Below are positions 1 to 13,619 of a stretch of 64,000 bases of DNA, piece by piece. Origin of the DNA: Lineus longissimus. Taxonomy: Eukaryota > Nemertea > Pilidiophora > Heteronemertea > Lineidae. A program made the position numbers and the translations under genes. How positions within the stretch are numbered: the first letter of the stretch is position 1; every line of letters begins with the position of its first letter. A model generated the notes under the pieces. The model saw only the letters and a list, made by a program, of their open reading frames with translations. It was not told where the DNA came from and did no database searches. The DNA lies in assembly GCF_910592395.1 (NCBI RefSeq), contig NC_088310.1, positions 7,697,501 through 7,761,500 on the forward strand, given 5' to 3'.

Positions 1-1355
1 GAATCGCCTGTTGAGCCGAGTACCGGAAGTTTGATGAGGATCGTGTACATAGCCGCCCGACCCTCCTCCAATTCGGAGAGATTGCTATGGCGACTTCCGG
101 TCCCTGTGATTTCGGTGGATGGAGTGGTCGGGGTGACATTAGTCCGGTTACTATCGACTGATATTAAAGGAATTATGACACCACTTGAACTGTCTCTTCG
201 GTAGCCATGGCGACCATTCTGAGTATGCCCGGGGAATGATTGGTCCCGTTTGAGCGCCAGGGAACTCCGGTTGTAAGGAGTGGCAGAGTCGCTGTGCGGT
301 GTCGCAATCGGGGACGCAGGCGGGTCGCTGGACGTCGAGTCCTCGAGCGCGTCCGTCTCACGGTCGATCATCGACCGACAACAATTCATTTTTTGCATCA
401 AAGTTTTCTTCTGGGGAAGCTGTTCTGGTAATTCTTCAAAGAGTTCTTCTCCATCGGGAGAATCTTCACTACGCCTCTGGCTCATGTTTGAGACTCCTTC
501 GTCTTCGCTGGAGTAGTTCGACCGCCTGCTCTCTTTTGACGGCCCCGCCTGGAGGTGCCCGAATTCCCTCTGCCTCTTCTGCGTCTCCTGGTAAATGCGC
601 ATATAAACAATGGTCATTATTGTAACGGGGAGATAGAAAGCCGCCACTGCGGTGAGACAAGTAACAATAGGATTGCTTTCCAAAAACTGAATGTAGCACT
701 CATGGCCCTTGACCGTTCTCTCCCCTTCGATATAGGGCCATGCAAATATCCAAGGGGTCCATAACAACACTGATATAATCCACGCTAAGGTTATCATGAT
801 ACCGGCGCGCTTTGGTGTCCGTTTGGCCCGGTATGACAGCGGGCGCGTCACAGATAGGTATCGGTCCATGCTGATCACGATTAAGTTAGCCACCGATGCG
901 TTGCTCATTGTATAATCCAAGGATAACCATATATCACAAATTATCGGCCCGAGCGGCCACTTTCCCATCATCAAGTAGACCGTATAGAGTGGCATCGACA
1001 CGATCCCGATTGTCAAATCCGCCACAGCTAAACTCAAGAGAAAATAATTGCTGACAGTTTGAAGCTGTTTTTCAACTTTGAAAGCGATGAGCACGAGGAG
1101 GTTTCCACCTGTGGTCGCGATCGCCAAGATGGCCGCCACAACCGATATAACGATAATCTCGCCGATGCTTCGGTCAGAGTCGCTATTAAAAAACGTATTA
1201 TTCCCGGTGGAGTTTGTAGAGTTATCCGGGTAATACCACGGGGTTGGATCACCGTTCGATTGATTAACAAGCCAATATGGCTGAACTGTCGACTGTGAAT
1301 CGGAAAGGTTCGCAACAACCGGGCCGAGTAACGGAGCGATCGTTTCGGGCGGCAT
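1..1355 (-). CDS. CHRM: Muscarinic acetylcholine receptor, N-terminus to third intracellular loop (cut by left edge)
   Basis: Class A GPCR for acetylcholine at the plasma membrane. The minus-strand frame runs without a stop from ATG at 1355 to the left edge (451 codons), so TM6, TM7 and the tail lie outside. Seen: a non-cleaved-looking N-terminus of about 65 residues with five N-glycosylation sequons (residues 16, 31, 45, 48, 53); TM1 with GN (N85); TM2 LAVAD (D113); TM3 with ligand-binding D147 in [15 protein letters not shown] 164-166; W192 and W199 in TM4; the C140-C220 disulfide pair; TM5 with AAFYLPV (P243). The TM3, TM4 and TM5 blocks are the diagnostic muscarinic ones ([20 protein letters not shown]). 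From about residue 260 a long charged and Ser-rich i3 loop begins (190 residues visible), usual for the family. The start is the first ATG after an in-frame TAG at about 1414; the uninterrupted frame shows no intron from TM1 to i3. G-protein class cannot be read because the loop's C-terminal end is missing. Confidence 0.96.
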   Translation of the reverse strand, partial: MPPETIAPLLGPVVANLSDSQSTVQPYWLVNQSNGDPTPWYYPDNSTNSTGNNTFFNSDSDRSIGEIIVISVVAAILAIATTGGNLLVLIAFKVEKQLQTVSNYFLLSLAVADLTIGIVSMPLYTVYLMMGKWPLGPIICDIWLSLDYTMSNASVANLIVISMDRYLSVTRPLSYRAKRTPKRAGIMITLAWIISVLLWTPWIFAWPYIEGERTVKGHECYIQFLESNPIVTCLTAVAAFYLPVTIMTIVYMRIYQETQKRQREFGHLQAGPSKESRRSNYSSEDEGVSNMSQRRSEDSPDGEELFEELPEQLPQKKTLMQKMNCCRSMIDRETDALEDSTSSDPPASPIATPHSDSATPYNRSSLALKRDQSFPGHTQNGRHGYRRDSSSGVIIPLISVDSNRTNVTPTTPSTEITGTGSRHSNLSELEEGRAAMYTILIKLPVLGSTGD

Positions 1356-1402
1356 GATTAAAGAACCGATTGTCAAGATGTTTTCCGGTGGTTGTATCAC
1401 AT

Positions 1403-1425
1403 TGTATCTGCACTAAAACAAATAT
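1403..1425 (-). other. Candidate 3' splice site upstream of the receptor start codon
   Basis: On the minus strand a pyrimidine-rich run ends in TTTTAGTGCAG (AG at about 1408-1409), some 50 bases before the receptor ATG. An exon starting here would supply a short 5' UTR, an arrangement common in muscarinic receptor genes whose coding region is one exon. Inferred from motif only. Confidence 0.4.
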
Positions 1426-1429
1426 ACCA

Positions 1430-4400
1430 CTTTCTGACATACGTGTTGGATGTGAAGCCGATTTCAAAAGTATTTGATGCTATCTCCTGGCTTCATGTTT
1501 TGAACTTTCTTTATTGTATTTCGCATCTCTTTCGTTTTATCCATTCCATTACTAATCACGTGAGGTGATGACCTTGATATTTCGTTGCTAAGGGCTGGTC
1601 ATTTCTGCAAATAGAGGAAAAGAACTTGGATTAGCAGCTGACACGTTGGCATCATTACAGAAATCCACAACTTTCAAAACCGAAAAGGGTTTTGTAATGG
1701 GTGAAACATTCAGCTAGCTGGTTGAGCTACTTCTTTAATGAAATGAATGGCATAACGAAGGAAGGGAGATGGGAGGGAAGGAAGGAAAGAAGATACATGT
1801 CAGGAAGGAAGGACATTTTATACGCATGGCGTCATCTCATCGTATGCCCGAGTTTACATGTCTCGCGTAGCCTTGCAGAGATATAGAGGCCGGTTTAGCA
1901 ACAATTAAAAAACGCCAAATGTATTGCTTCCCTGTTTTGCCCAACGGTATAATATCACGTTGTTCTAAATCTGGCGTCAGTAAGAGTACATTAAGAATGA
2001 AAGACATTGGTCAAGGTGCAAGGTGGCCGTTCAACCTTTCAAGAGAAAGTCATCGTTGTATTTTTTTTCCAGGCAGCTTCAAAGGATGAAACATGAAAGT
2101 GTACCCTTTCTCAGTGATGACATGCACCTTAGAATACTATAGTAACCGGTTTCCCGTAAGGAAACTTCGTGTCTCTTAGGAGCGCTGTTTACCATGTGCT
2201 ACTACAGACGATACTGCATGGTTTCCATTTGCCTGTTGAGAAATTGCTTCCCTTTTGAAAAGAATTGTGCAGAAAGAACAAATCATTGCATTGCTATAAC
2301 CTTGAAAACTGGTACACACAGCCAAACAATTGCCCTCGGACCTGATGGTTCGTATTGATAAAAAAAATGGATGAGTGAAAAATGAAAATCGGTGAGTGAA
2401 CCTATTCCGCCATTTGTTGCACTGCCGGAGGTATCAGGGATGGTTGTCTGTAACTAACACCATGAATGAGAACTCCAGTATTGTAAGGAATGTGCTTCCG
2501 TATAGATATTGAATGTTGAAGCCAAAAGAAAAACAATTTCCGTATACCATGCCCTTGGCAAATGGCATTATTGTCAAATGTCGTGAAAGTTGCCACGAAG
2601 ACGCGCGTACATTTCCTAACAAATTTAAAAACGGCTTTTATTTTACCTCAACCACGACAACTGGCTAAGATGATCTGCGTACATTTTCTTACAAATTTCA
2701 AAGTCAGCTTTTGTTCTATCTCAACCATCACGATATTATTTTTTAATCACCAATCTGCATTTAGGATTGATATCAGATTGTAACAATAAAATGTTTTACT
2801 TTGAACGCAGACAATTCACCTGTAATGTAAGTTGTTAATTGTTTAACTATTTTCTATAACATGATAGATGTCGCATACAACTTTCAAGTAACGCTCCAAT
2901 GTAATGTCTGAATCTCCCCCGGCACTATACGATGCGTGGGGAAAGATAAGCCAAATTCCTCTGCCTATTAAACGGTACGCAACAGACCAGATTTCAAGGA
3001 ACTTCTAGAGATATTATGAAAAAAAATCCTCCATTACATGTCGACAATTATCTAATGGATTTTTTTATGGATTTCACAAAGGACGTTTTGCTGACTGTTG
3101 CGTGTTTGAACCGTCACGGGTAGGTAGAAATCCCCGCACCGGGATTAAGGCTGCGGCGGAACGATAAGCCGAATCGACAGGTCACGACGTGCAAATAGGA
3201 TGTACTTGCATTTTTCGCCAACCTAACTGTTTCATTGCGTAGCTAATGTAGTAGAACTGAGAAGCTGTTTAGTTCAAGAAAAAGCAGACGATGATGGAAG
3301 CAAGATCAACCTCCTGGGAAGTCCATTTCGTCATCCTAATACTTTATTTTCAGGGGGAGGGACGATGCGGGGTCCACTGCGCCCGGAGTGTAGATGCACC
3401 AGGCATAATTGATGAAAATGAAGTTTATCAAGTGGTTGCGCATTAACATTCACCGCAGACTTAGACTGCATTTAAGCCGTCTTATGAGCTATTTGAAGTG
3501 GGTTTTCCAGTAAACTTGAAAAGATAAAGTACTTATCATAGATTCTACCATGGGGAAATCAAGAATTCGAGACGGAAAAATTCGCCTGTGTACCAGGAAC
3601 TTTCCCACACCAAAAATAAGAGTCCAAGTCTGTCTCCGTTGCGTCAATACGGTACACTGGAAATATTCGTAACTCTGATCCCGTCGGGAGAGCCAGGTAT
3701 GGGCATTATACTGTGCTCTGCAGGTCATCCCGTTGATAAGATGAGCACTGGCGGGCCAATTCCTCGGGGCCTCCTTACCCCCGCGCTCTAATACAATTGA
3801 TTCCTCCTTTATAGACTGCAGAGAATAGAGGACATTACCGTGAGCCAGAAAGCAGTTAACCTAATCTAAATGGTCCACGTTACTGTATCTTAGCGTATAC
3901 CTATTGATTTAATTTCTCCACTATATATCGTCAAAAACTCATTAGTACAGTACAATGCAGTGAAAGAACTTTATCGAAATATTCCGATTACAGTAAGCAC
4001 TAAGGACTCTTGAGGATGTCTTCCCATGTTCTGTTTTCAGAAATCCTTCTACCATCCATCTCGATAATGCAAACATTTCTTCATTTTTGTTTCTTAAATT
4101 TTGCTAGTGGTCCTCGACCGTCGTACCGTTATTGTTGATATTTCTCGGTGATAACTAACGGCTGCTGTAATGGGCCGTAATAGCGACTGTAATGATAGAA
4201 ATACGCCCAGGGGACATATGGATCATTAGGAGTGACCGTTCGGGACCTTTGCTTTCAATTAGGAAACAACTTGAGTATGATTGCTAAGATGTTGAAGGAA
4301 TTGGCAATGAGTGTTGTGAGGATAATTTTGCGTAGAAAGGTAAGAGCCAAAAGGTAAACTGAACAACCTAGTAATTGCCATTCAACCCACCCACTCTGAA

Positions 4401-4565
4401 AAAGGAAACGGAATTTCTTCCAAAAAAATGATATATTTGTTTCAGCATTCGTTCTCTCTTCACCCCCATCCACTGCAACGATTTCAAGCAAATGAAATCA
4501 CTCAGATAGGGAGTCGATAATCTAAGTATAACGTATGTGCTTAAACTCTACGTATTTTGACCTCG
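1430..4565. other. Non-coding stretch upstream of the receptor gene
   Basis: Apart from the GGAA microsatellite I see no exon with convincing coding character, no RNA gene and no clear transposon ends. Short open frames are AT-rich and lack recognisable motifs. It probably contains the receptor's 5' UTR exon(s) and promoter, which I cannot place. Confidence 0.5.
1757..1813. repeat. Imperfect GGAA microsatellite
   Basis: A purine-only stretch of GAAGG/GGAA units, interrupted once by ATACATGTCA, lies about 400 bases upstream of the receptor start. It is a simple repeat; GGAA repeats can bind ETS-type factors, but nothing here shows that. Confidence 0.8.
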
Positions 4566-4569
4566 TAGT

Positions 4570-4725
4570 TAAAGGAATTCAGGCCTAGTCCAATACCAGT
4601 CTTTTGTGTTTAAACAAAGCCCGCTCGCACATCGGCCTAAATTTCCACTGTTCTGCTATCTTATCAAAGGGTCATCAGGGGAAATCTTGATAACATCGAC
4701 CGCCACGAAACCACTTTGATGGGGC
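4570..4725. repeat. Dispersed repeat R1, copy 1 (partner at 46905-47050)
   Basis: This segment aligns along its length, in the same orientation, with 46905-47050. Both have GAATTCAGG, then AAACAAAGCCCG(C/T)TCGCAC, then AAATTCC-like sequence, then AATCTTGAT..CATCGACC. Identity looks like 65-75 percent by eye. Neither copy encodes anything recognisable; the family is unknown to me. Confidence 0.6.
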
Positions 4726-7700
4726 GATAGAACTAAACCGACAACGGCAAATAAACAAAATGGCGGGACTGGCTGTTTGTGCTTGCATCGCTAAAGAAAA
4801 TACGGAATGCTGAAGAAGAAGAAGAACCAAAAAAGTGATTATCACAGCCATCATAATCGAATTGTTTCCTAAGACTCCGACTAAGGAATGCTGATAGTAA
4901 GGAAATGTTTTCATTGAAGATGCCATTCAGACCCATGCACCGAGGACTGAGTTCCATACTTTCGAACCTTATATCGAAAAAGCTTTGATTTCGTTTGAGC
5001 GCTATATATATATAGGATCACGAATAGGGCACGGGGAAAGATTCATTATAAAGACGATATGACCCTTGGTATATACCTTTAGAATTCCATCTGCCGGGCG
5101 AACATTTTCGTTCAAAAGCCTAATCTCCGAAGAAACGGGTTGATATCTAAAATGATCTGATGTCTAGCGATCAGAGAATAGGCATCAGATTACAAACGTT
5201 CATAAAAGGATTTTCTTGAAAGAAGATCGCTTTGCTTTCAGTATCTAACTTTTTTGGAAATACTTTATCGTCTTCATCGCTAAGGATAATGCTCTAAATT
5301 GATTATCCGATTAAGGCACCTTTAGTAGACAAATAACGGGATAAAAAGTAGGGTGACTTGCACAACAAGAAAGCACTTTCTCCAATCTTGATCAAATCCG
5401 TTTAGAAGATGAAGTTGGATTAACACTCCCGCCAATCCAATTTTCAATAGGTTGATTTTTAAATTGCTTCCAGCGTGTTGACACCCCCAAATCAAGATTT
5501 GATACGTTGAAAGGTCTGTGTCTTAATTACCTTTTTGTTCTTGGGATAACAACGGGAAGAGTCTTGAATTAATAGCTACACTGAGAAGCTGAGTGCTACG
5601 GTGACAATCAGGGTATCATCAATCGGCGACACTTAGGGAGTATAGCATAACGGTATTAGCATAAAGGTATCAGTCAGTATTATGTAATATGCGTGTTTCT
5701 ATATTGGATAGTCAATTTGGTAAGAAGCTCACACGATTCTCACGAGAGGCTTACGACGAATGGACATGTTCTTCAAATAGGTCAAAGCTGCTAATCGGGG
5801 AACCTGCTTAGACTCGGACAGGTCACATCAAAAGAGTTTCAATAGATTTGCAATCTTCATACTGGAAGACCAATTTTTGATTCTAGCTCCGATCACGAGT
5901 ATTCGTCATCTCTGAAACTCATCCTGGACCTCATGGTCTTATATATGCACGTATTTCCTTTAAATGTATATATAGGGTATATCTTGGTGGTCAAGATCGG
6001 TAACCTGGCTACTGCATTCAGGACCACACTTGGCATAATGCCATTCGTAACGGTAATGAAAGACCGATGAGCATGACTCATTTCTGCCAAATATCTCGTA
6101 GATTGAGAAAGGATCAAACAAATAAGTACCTTTCTGCCAAATGTCAACATCCAATAATATCATTCACGATACTCATTCTCAGCATCACCATTCCATAAAC
6201 AATAAACTTTTGTAGTCCGCCAATCGCCCGTGTTCCGATTGTAAATCATTTCCATAATTACGGCGGTGTCTTGCGCAGTAGAGACAAAGGTAGACGCCAT
6301 TACTCTAGCTTGATTGAGCCGCGAACAGCCCGCCAAGATAATTTATCAACCCAGGAACATACTGCAACTGAAGGTACACCACTAAATTCACATGATTATA
6401 GCCTCCTTGTATGGTGTTCGGTAGGAGTGTTGGTCATTTCCACCGCGGAAGAATGAGGGGATGATCTTATGGTGTGTAATGGTTCGGAATGGAGCGGCCA
6501 CGACGCTGCCTGGGACATCAAGGCATCTCCATCCCCAATAAAAATGATTGAGAGTCATTGCCACTATCGGACAGCGGTGAACTGTTGGTTGCTTATACAT
6601 GCCATTCCCTTGTGAACTTGCGGCGTTGTTTTCATTTTATCCATACCATGTGCCCTGGTATAGCCGATTGGCGATGGGAACGTCCTATCAGTTGACCAAA
6701 GGTTAATTTTTGTGTGGCGCGTCACAAGATCACAAGCAAACACGGAACAAGGATCAACTCCACAGGCGAAGAGTCAACGGCTACGCAACTTTGCAGACCA
6801 CTAGCCTTCCAACAATACTGTATTTCAGCATTTTTATCGGTTCGACAAATCGGAAAACATTCCGGTATCAAGAGACAGTCCGAAACATCCTTGCAAAATG
6901 CAAAAATAAAACGTCAAAAACATCCAAGAGCAACGGATGGTGTTCGGAAAAATATTTTTCTCGATGCACGTGGAGACGCCTGTGGATCGGGGTGGTGAAC
7001 GGGGGAATATGATCAGTAAAGTCGCACTTCACATTCATATTGTACAATTTGGTTCCACGTCCCAAAATCACCCAAAAATCACGGTCTTCCTTCCCTCAGT
7101 AAGTTTACAAGGGACCGTCATTAATACTATACGTTTGTCGACAACGATACCGATACCATTAGCAGTGTAAGTAAATTCAACTTCCCATAAATCAAACAGA
7201 ACTTTACGCTTAGTGCTAACTCTGATATGATTCCCACATGATAGTTCACATGCATTAAAGCAAATCGCCGCGAGTGTTAGAATTCCCCGAGGCTCACTCG
7301 ATTTGTCCTGTGCCGGTGTTTAGTTTGTTTGTCCCGAAAAAACACACAATGTTTTAGCACTGCGTAGCACCGTGGTCGCGCCTTGAACGAAATTAACGAG
7401 TCCCATATATATTACAAGAATTGTGATTATTTTCTCTTGCGTTCTCATTGTCATTAAACTAATATTTGCGTCCTCTCGCCTTCCCATCTTTCCTCGTCTC
7501 TCGGTATATATAATGACTTATGATTGTATTCTCACATATTTATTCAACTGTCTGAAGAGTGAGCTGTCTATGGCTATACGATATTCGACTATGTTTATTT
7601 GTAATAGTCGTATTACAATGGTAAATACAATAAATAAGGTAAATACAGTGCGGGGAAACGATATTCATCTTCATATGATGTGATCTTGGTGACTTGGAAT

Positions 7701-9685
7701 TGGTTTTCAATGGAAAGCACTCCGGGGATAGGGCCCTCACTGAAAATCCCGTTGGACAACTTCTCCGAGTGCTGCAGACGCCACCTGCGGATTGAGCCGC
7801 GTCCGCAGACAGCGATTGCGAGTATACTCCGCCTCTCGATATTTCACTATGTAATGTCGAAGGAGTGAAAAAAACTTCAATCTCAGGATGCCTCAAGTGC
7901 CAATTGTTGCATTGTTAGTGGAATACATACTGAACTATCATAGATACTCAGTCCGTATAGCCTCCTTGTACATCAAAGGTTTGGTCAACTGGACATTTGC
8001 ATGCCCACTCTAAAATATCGGGCTTCTCATTAGAGTATACGTTAGTCTAAGAGTATAAATCGGCAATGTCCGATAATACGATGTATTCTCTTGCCTTCCC
8101 TATTTGGGTTTTCAGGGAGTATCAAATCGCACACATTTCCAATATTTTCTCATTAGTCGCGTGGTCAGCTAGAAGAGAATCAGATTAATGTAAGTCGATA
8201 TTTGTCACACTATGAGGGGACTTGTTGGCCCTCGTGCACTTTTTAGATCTTATTGCTGACGCTGTACTGACACTGAATGTTATCTTGATCACGGGCGAAG
8301 ATGTAGTGTCAGCGGAAAGCACCATATACTGGTGCCATTCGAGGGGTTGTTTTAATTGTTTTAATTGTTTTTTGTCTTGGCTACTTTACATGTCACCCAA
8401 TAACTCCTCGTATACTAGTTGCAAACATGTTTGGGTAAAAAGCTGTTTTTCTCCTCCTTTCTAGGTTTAACCGGTGATCATGACCAGAGCCTTCCCCGCC
8501 ATCTCGAGCCATTTAATGCATCATATAGTTTAGCTAATTGTCCTCTGCCTCATTTAGCAGAGCATACACAATTTTCAGACAGGGATATGGAGTCTGTCCG
8601 ATCGATCGATAGCAATTGGTCAAAGCGTGATTTATTTATTCTCCCGCTGTGTCTCCTTTGGACATTGAAGACGGCGCAACATTTCTCGGCGTACCAATTC
8701 TTTTAGTCAGAGCTTCCCCTGTCCTGAGATATACGCCAGAAAACCGAAAGACTCGAATCTCTGGGTCAACATTGGCATGCCAATGCCGCCCACTCGTTGT
8801 TAGGAAGCACTGAGATGGTGTTCAACTAAAACACGTTACACCGGTGGGATATTTTTGCTTGTTCCTCATATATCTCAGTGTTTTCATACAACAGAAAGCT
8901 CTACAGAGACAATGCATGACTTTTCAATGGGGAACAAAGATACCTCGGTAAACACCATTTTCTTATCAGCCTAATGAACACTACTAAATATACGCGTTAC
9001 ACTATTTGAGGCACGTATTTTGTGGCGAAAGTCAAGCAACAATCAGCCAATAGTTGCGATAGCCATTGAATAAAAGACGAAATCTTGCTGAAGCCCCCTA
9101 GTGTCAAAATCAGGTACCTCGTGCTAATTAAGATGCTGCCGTATCGGTCTTTTTTATTCTTGGAACAAGCTATCGTTTTGTTTTCGCATGACTTACTCAG
9201 CTCGCTTTAATCACAAACTGCTCATTGATGCAGAGACCGCATGCGGAGAATATGATTTGTACTTTGATATTTCTGTTGTTTCGGTAAACTTTGTGCAGGA
9301 AATCACATTTGTCGTAAAAAACGAACTATAACTTAGTCTGAGCGAAGACTATTGATTATCTTTTTTGGTCGGTGCCAGCAGTTGCGCAAACAGCGTCAGC
9401 GCTAACCTTGGCGTTAAGTCCTCGTAAAGCGTTTTAAGTTACCGTGCGTGTCTCGTGGGAGAAATACGTAATGGTTTGTTATAAGATGTCTTGAATAAAA
9501 GAAAGCAAAGTTGAGAAAGTGTTTGACCAGGGGAAATGAAATTAGTCCTCAGCAGAGTAATAAAAATAAGAGTCGTCTCGAAGATCAACATCATGCCACC
9601 GCTGGTTCACGTAGAGAAGCATAAATAAAGTATTAGGACAAAGAAGAAAGTGTAAATAGTGGAGGATTTTTTATATTTATGTTAA
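4726..9685. other. Non-coding stretch
   Basis: No supported gene. A GC-richer island at 7700-7840 has short open frames on both strands but no recognisable motif. Small AT microsatellites occur near 5006 and 5960. Nothing else stands out. Confidence 0.45.
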
Positions 9686-9688
9686 GGA

Positions 9689-9906
9689 GCTATTTGGACT
9701 TCCAGCTGTATCTAGGATTTACATTAGAAGATTGGTATACATTTGGGACACCCTGAATATATCCTTGATTGTAGTTCATCTGCGGGTAGGACACTTATGA
9801 TTGGGAGCGACTTGGACTTCCAGCTGTATCTAGGATTAACATTAATTAGAAGATTGGTATACTTTTGGGACACCCTGAATATATCCATGAGTGTAGTTCA
9901 CCACTG
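9689..9906. repeat. Tandem duplication, period about 118 bp
   Basis: The sequence from TTGGACTTCCAGCTG at 9694 recurs at 9812. Both copies continue through TCTAGGATT, ACATTAGAAGATTGGTATAC, GGGACACCCTGAATATATCC and GTAGTTCA. Copy 2 differs by a few substitutions and a 5-base insertion (ATTAA). Two copies only; the divergence is low, so the duplication is fairly recent. No coding potential. Confidence 0.85.
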
Positions 9907-9909
9907 CGG

Positions 9910-12605
9910 GGCAGCCGTAAATCACACTTCCGCCGGGTACAATGTCTCTGATTGGAAACTGCGTCAATATTTGAATTAAATGAAAATCAATAGGAAGATT
10001 TTTTTTTTCGCATCTCGTTTTCTTTGAAATGTTCTTCTTCTGAATTACATCTAAATCGACTAAGTCATGAAGTGGAGACATGCTGACGGGCGAGAAACAC
10101 TAACGCAGCAAGTAAGACCTGATTTAGTACTTCAGCAACATTTATTTTGATTCAGGAAAATTAATGTTGATATTTTGATTTGGCGGTTGTAAAATTGCCG
10201 ATGAGTGCCAGTAAGAAATTGTACAAAGTGCTTAGCCTTCATCGCATTGATCTGAATAACAGAGAGGTTTAGATTTTGATCAAAGAACGAGGCGATTGTT
10301 TTTTCTCTGGCTGACACCATCAAGCCATGTTAATTGTTTGTATAATTGTTTCAAGGTATGTCAAACTTAAAAACACTCTATTTGATGGCATTTCTGAGTA
10401 CAGGCAACTCGCGCTCCGCCTTAAAAATTCTACAACTTTCTCATTCTCGGATCCAAATCGGAACCTCTCTAATAGAGTCTAAGATCGTAGCGATGATTTT
10501 TGAAAAAAGAGTGCTTATTGCAACGCTTCCTTCATCAAACTGATGACAAATTGCCAATTAAAATCTAGGCGGTAATTTCTAAAAAAGGTTTTTTTCAGTG
10601 GCTTCATCATTATAATGCTTTACATTATTTGTCCCCCCCCTCCGATTGTTCGCGATAAAATGAATCGCAGGTATATGGCCAGGGTCGGCGGGATTCACAT
10701 CTCAGCGTAGCTTTCGTCCGATCGCGACTGCAATGACTAAAGGGGTGCGCCGATACGACCTACATCAAATTAAAATCCGTTTTATTTTTCTTTCGTTTGG
10801 AGGACAAGAAAGCAGCTCAGATCTTTCTTACATCATCCCAATAAAAGCTACACTCGTCCATCGATTTCGCGAAGTCATTCAGTTTTCGGGTTGCTCGGCT
10901 AATGCACTACTAATTTATATGACAAAACATTGATGAAACCGTGTTGAAACATTCTCAAAAGGAGTGTTCTTTTTGAATGCCCATTTCCGAATGACGTGCA
11001 TCGGGTTTGAGATCGAATTAATTAACAAGGCGGGTCAGGCTTTGAACATATTATGTGACTTCGAGGTTAACGTCTCGTCTAGTTAGGGTTTTCCTAATAA
11101 CCGACAATGCTGTATTCCGCAGCTTCAATGAAACAGAGCTTGAAGTGAATTTGGCACGACCAGCGTTTAACCTACTTACATTTTCACCGCCCACGGAAAT
11201 ACCTTTTCATTTCCAGTTGAAAAGTCTAAGGCAGAAGAATGCTCAGTTGGCTAGATTCATTCTGCTAAACACCTGCTTTAAAAGCGATTCATCTAATACA
11301 GAAACTCGTAAAGGGAAGTTCCATAATAATGACACGTGCATCAGTTTGTTAGTTTCATTCATCCTCGCTTTAGTTTGACACCGACTGCACTGGAAACGAA
11401 GGAGCGCTATTTACTGGAGGGGCTATTCACTTTAAAATAGACACTTGACAAATGTGGAGAATGGTTCGATGAAAATCCATATTTAAAATCAATTTGTGAA
11501 AAAACATTTGACATACAGCTCTACCTGGACAGATTTTTCAACTTGGTGAAATCAAAAATGTACTTCGTTACTTATTTTAGGTGAAAATTTCGTGTAAAAT
11601 GTACGACCGCGTTAATAAGGTAAATAAACATTAAGAAAGTAACAGACATTTGTAACATAGACTATCCAGTCTCGATCATGGAACGCCGGATACAAAGAGA
11701 GACAATGACTCATCTTTGACTTGTCGTCTGCTCCGATATACCACCATATCACAAAGAAGTGAAAGCCAGAGACGGACCAAGACACCTTTATCGCAACAAA
11801 GGGGGCAGACGAGAGATTAAACACAACTACTGGATACAGGAAACCATATCACCACCGCAAAGACCAGTTATTACCCTTTCTAAAAGTGTGTTTCTGTCTA
11901 CAGTGTTATCTATTCGATGGCGAAGCGATCAGAAGATGTAGGACAGTTTTCATAATATGTCAGAAGATGTAGTTTCCAGCTATTTTGGGTGTATTGTATA
12001 TATGACTAGTTGTTGAACCAAAAGCAGCGTATGGGTGTGGTCGGATTTCAAGGTATATATCTCCACAGCGCCATGCGAAGATGACGATAGCACGTAGGTG
12101 TTGCTAGAAAGGCATAAAAACAATCCTGACAGGAGACAAACAAACCTACGAACATTAACCCCTGATTTCCTCAGGATGCCTCATCACAGGTGCCTATAAT
12201 CAGAGGCAAGTGGCGAAAGAGTAACCTTACTGCCTAGGAAATAACCAGTGAATCGTACGTTCACCTCAAAACCCAGGCAAAAAAGCAGGCCTGAGCTCAT
12301 TGCATGAAGTGAAAACCTGTTTTCACCCACGAAAATGAACGGTGGACTGGTGTTTGATTTTCTCTGGTGAAAAACCTGCTAACAAGAAAGCAGTTATTTT
12401 AAAAGTAGGTGGTCAAATATCGTGCTATACATCCCATGTTTGTTATAAGCAAGGCAGCCAACAACTAGGCCTATTCAACCGACCCCAGAAGTCATATATA
12501 AGCGTAGATGGTATATAAATGTACCGTAAGTTTAAGATATCGGTGTGACTGTGCATTTGATTGAATTTTGTAGAAAGTCGTCGTGTTTGGATGAATAACT
12601 TCAAG
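9910..12605. other. Non-coding stretch
   Basis: No supported gene or RNA. There is a C-run near 10630 and several small hairpins around 12150-12390. Open frames such as that at 11055-11378 have no recognisable motif. Confidence 0.4.
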
Positions 12606-12609
12606 TGCT

Positions 12610-12777
12610 GTCGTGCAGTTATTATGCATACGAATTTGATGAATCTCGGTACTTCAAGTATTTGTATATCTGTCAATACACAAAGAAATTGTTGACATTT
12701 ATGTCCAGTATACGTATATACACGATTTCAAATTTTTTAAACTTTAATTACAAATTTCAAATATACAACGAACAGCG
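12610..12777 (+). mobile_element. MITE-like family M1, copy 1 (5'-truncated)
   Basis: Carries the family core GTGCAGTTATTATGCATACG, followed by AATTTG.TGAA, GTATTTGTATATCTGT, an A/T-rich middle and the 3' end ACGAACAGCG. The left end (GCCGTTCGT) is not present, so this copy is truncated or rearranged at about 12610. No coding capacity. Confidence 0.7.
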
Positions 12778-13474
12778 AAACACAATGAGGATCACAACAC
12801 CGTCAATCGCTTCAGACACAGATGCAAATCCACATTCACATGCTTAATACATTTCATAGTAAAACGTGGTACTATTGCTGCATAATTCAAAATAAATTTA
12901 CAGTTTGCCCTATTGCAAAGTGAAAGCAACTCACCGACATAACTTCTCTCCAAACAACTTGGAATGAAAGGTATATCCGTGACTGGAAGTTACAATGTTT
13001 TATAGACGATCCTTCCCTCTTTACAGAAAATGACGATATCTGTTAATTAATCCACCATCAACAACTTATTGTCTGCGCGTTTCAACATCATATTCAATGG
13101 AGGTATCATTATTGCATATGATCATAGTCGCGGTGATCAATGTCTGTCCTATTAAGGCATATTTCTAAGCACCTGTTTGCCAATGGAACAACAATGGGCA
13201 TTGTGTACATCAGTCATCATACAAATATTAAAACGCAGGTCGATTTGTGGCTTCGACTTAGGTGTAAGCTTACAGGTGGACCAACTGGGACTGTTAAATG
13301 ATATGGTATACCATACTTTAGAGGGGGAGGGGAAGTTGGTGGTTCAGTGCCCATACCAGGTAGCTATCAGGGTCCATCTGTTGGGATATTGGCCATTATG
13401 GATTTCATTACGCTTATCTGGCCTATCGATAAGACAGTAGAACGATGGGAATTTAGGCCTAGGTGCGAACGGGC

Positions 13475-13552
13475 TTTGCTTAAAGACGATAGATGTAATA
13501 TTGGGCGAGGCCTGAATTCTTGTTACTGCGAGATAAAGGGCAAAATAGCGTG
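13475..13552. repeat. Dispersed repeat R2, copy 1 (partner at 30968-31042)
   Basis: GGGCTTTG(C/T)TTAAAGAC(G/A)ATAGA, ATTGGG, CTGAATTCTT and GGGCAAAATA occur in the same order and spacing here and at 30968-31042. The two stretches match at roughly 70 percent by eye. Function and family unknown. Confidence 0.55.
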
Positions 13553-13619
13553 ATATTGAATTGGAATTGTCAAGTCACGGACTAACACGAAGCATCTCAC
13601 CCCAATTTGGTTAACCGCC

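Noticed and set aside
240-764. Several plus-strand open frames opposite the receptor
   Set aside because: They are antisense shadows of the muscarinic receptor coding sequence.
12120-12400. Several short hairpins that could be a structured RNA
   Set aside because: Stems are 6-8 bp and independent of each other; no overall fold or repeat is visible.
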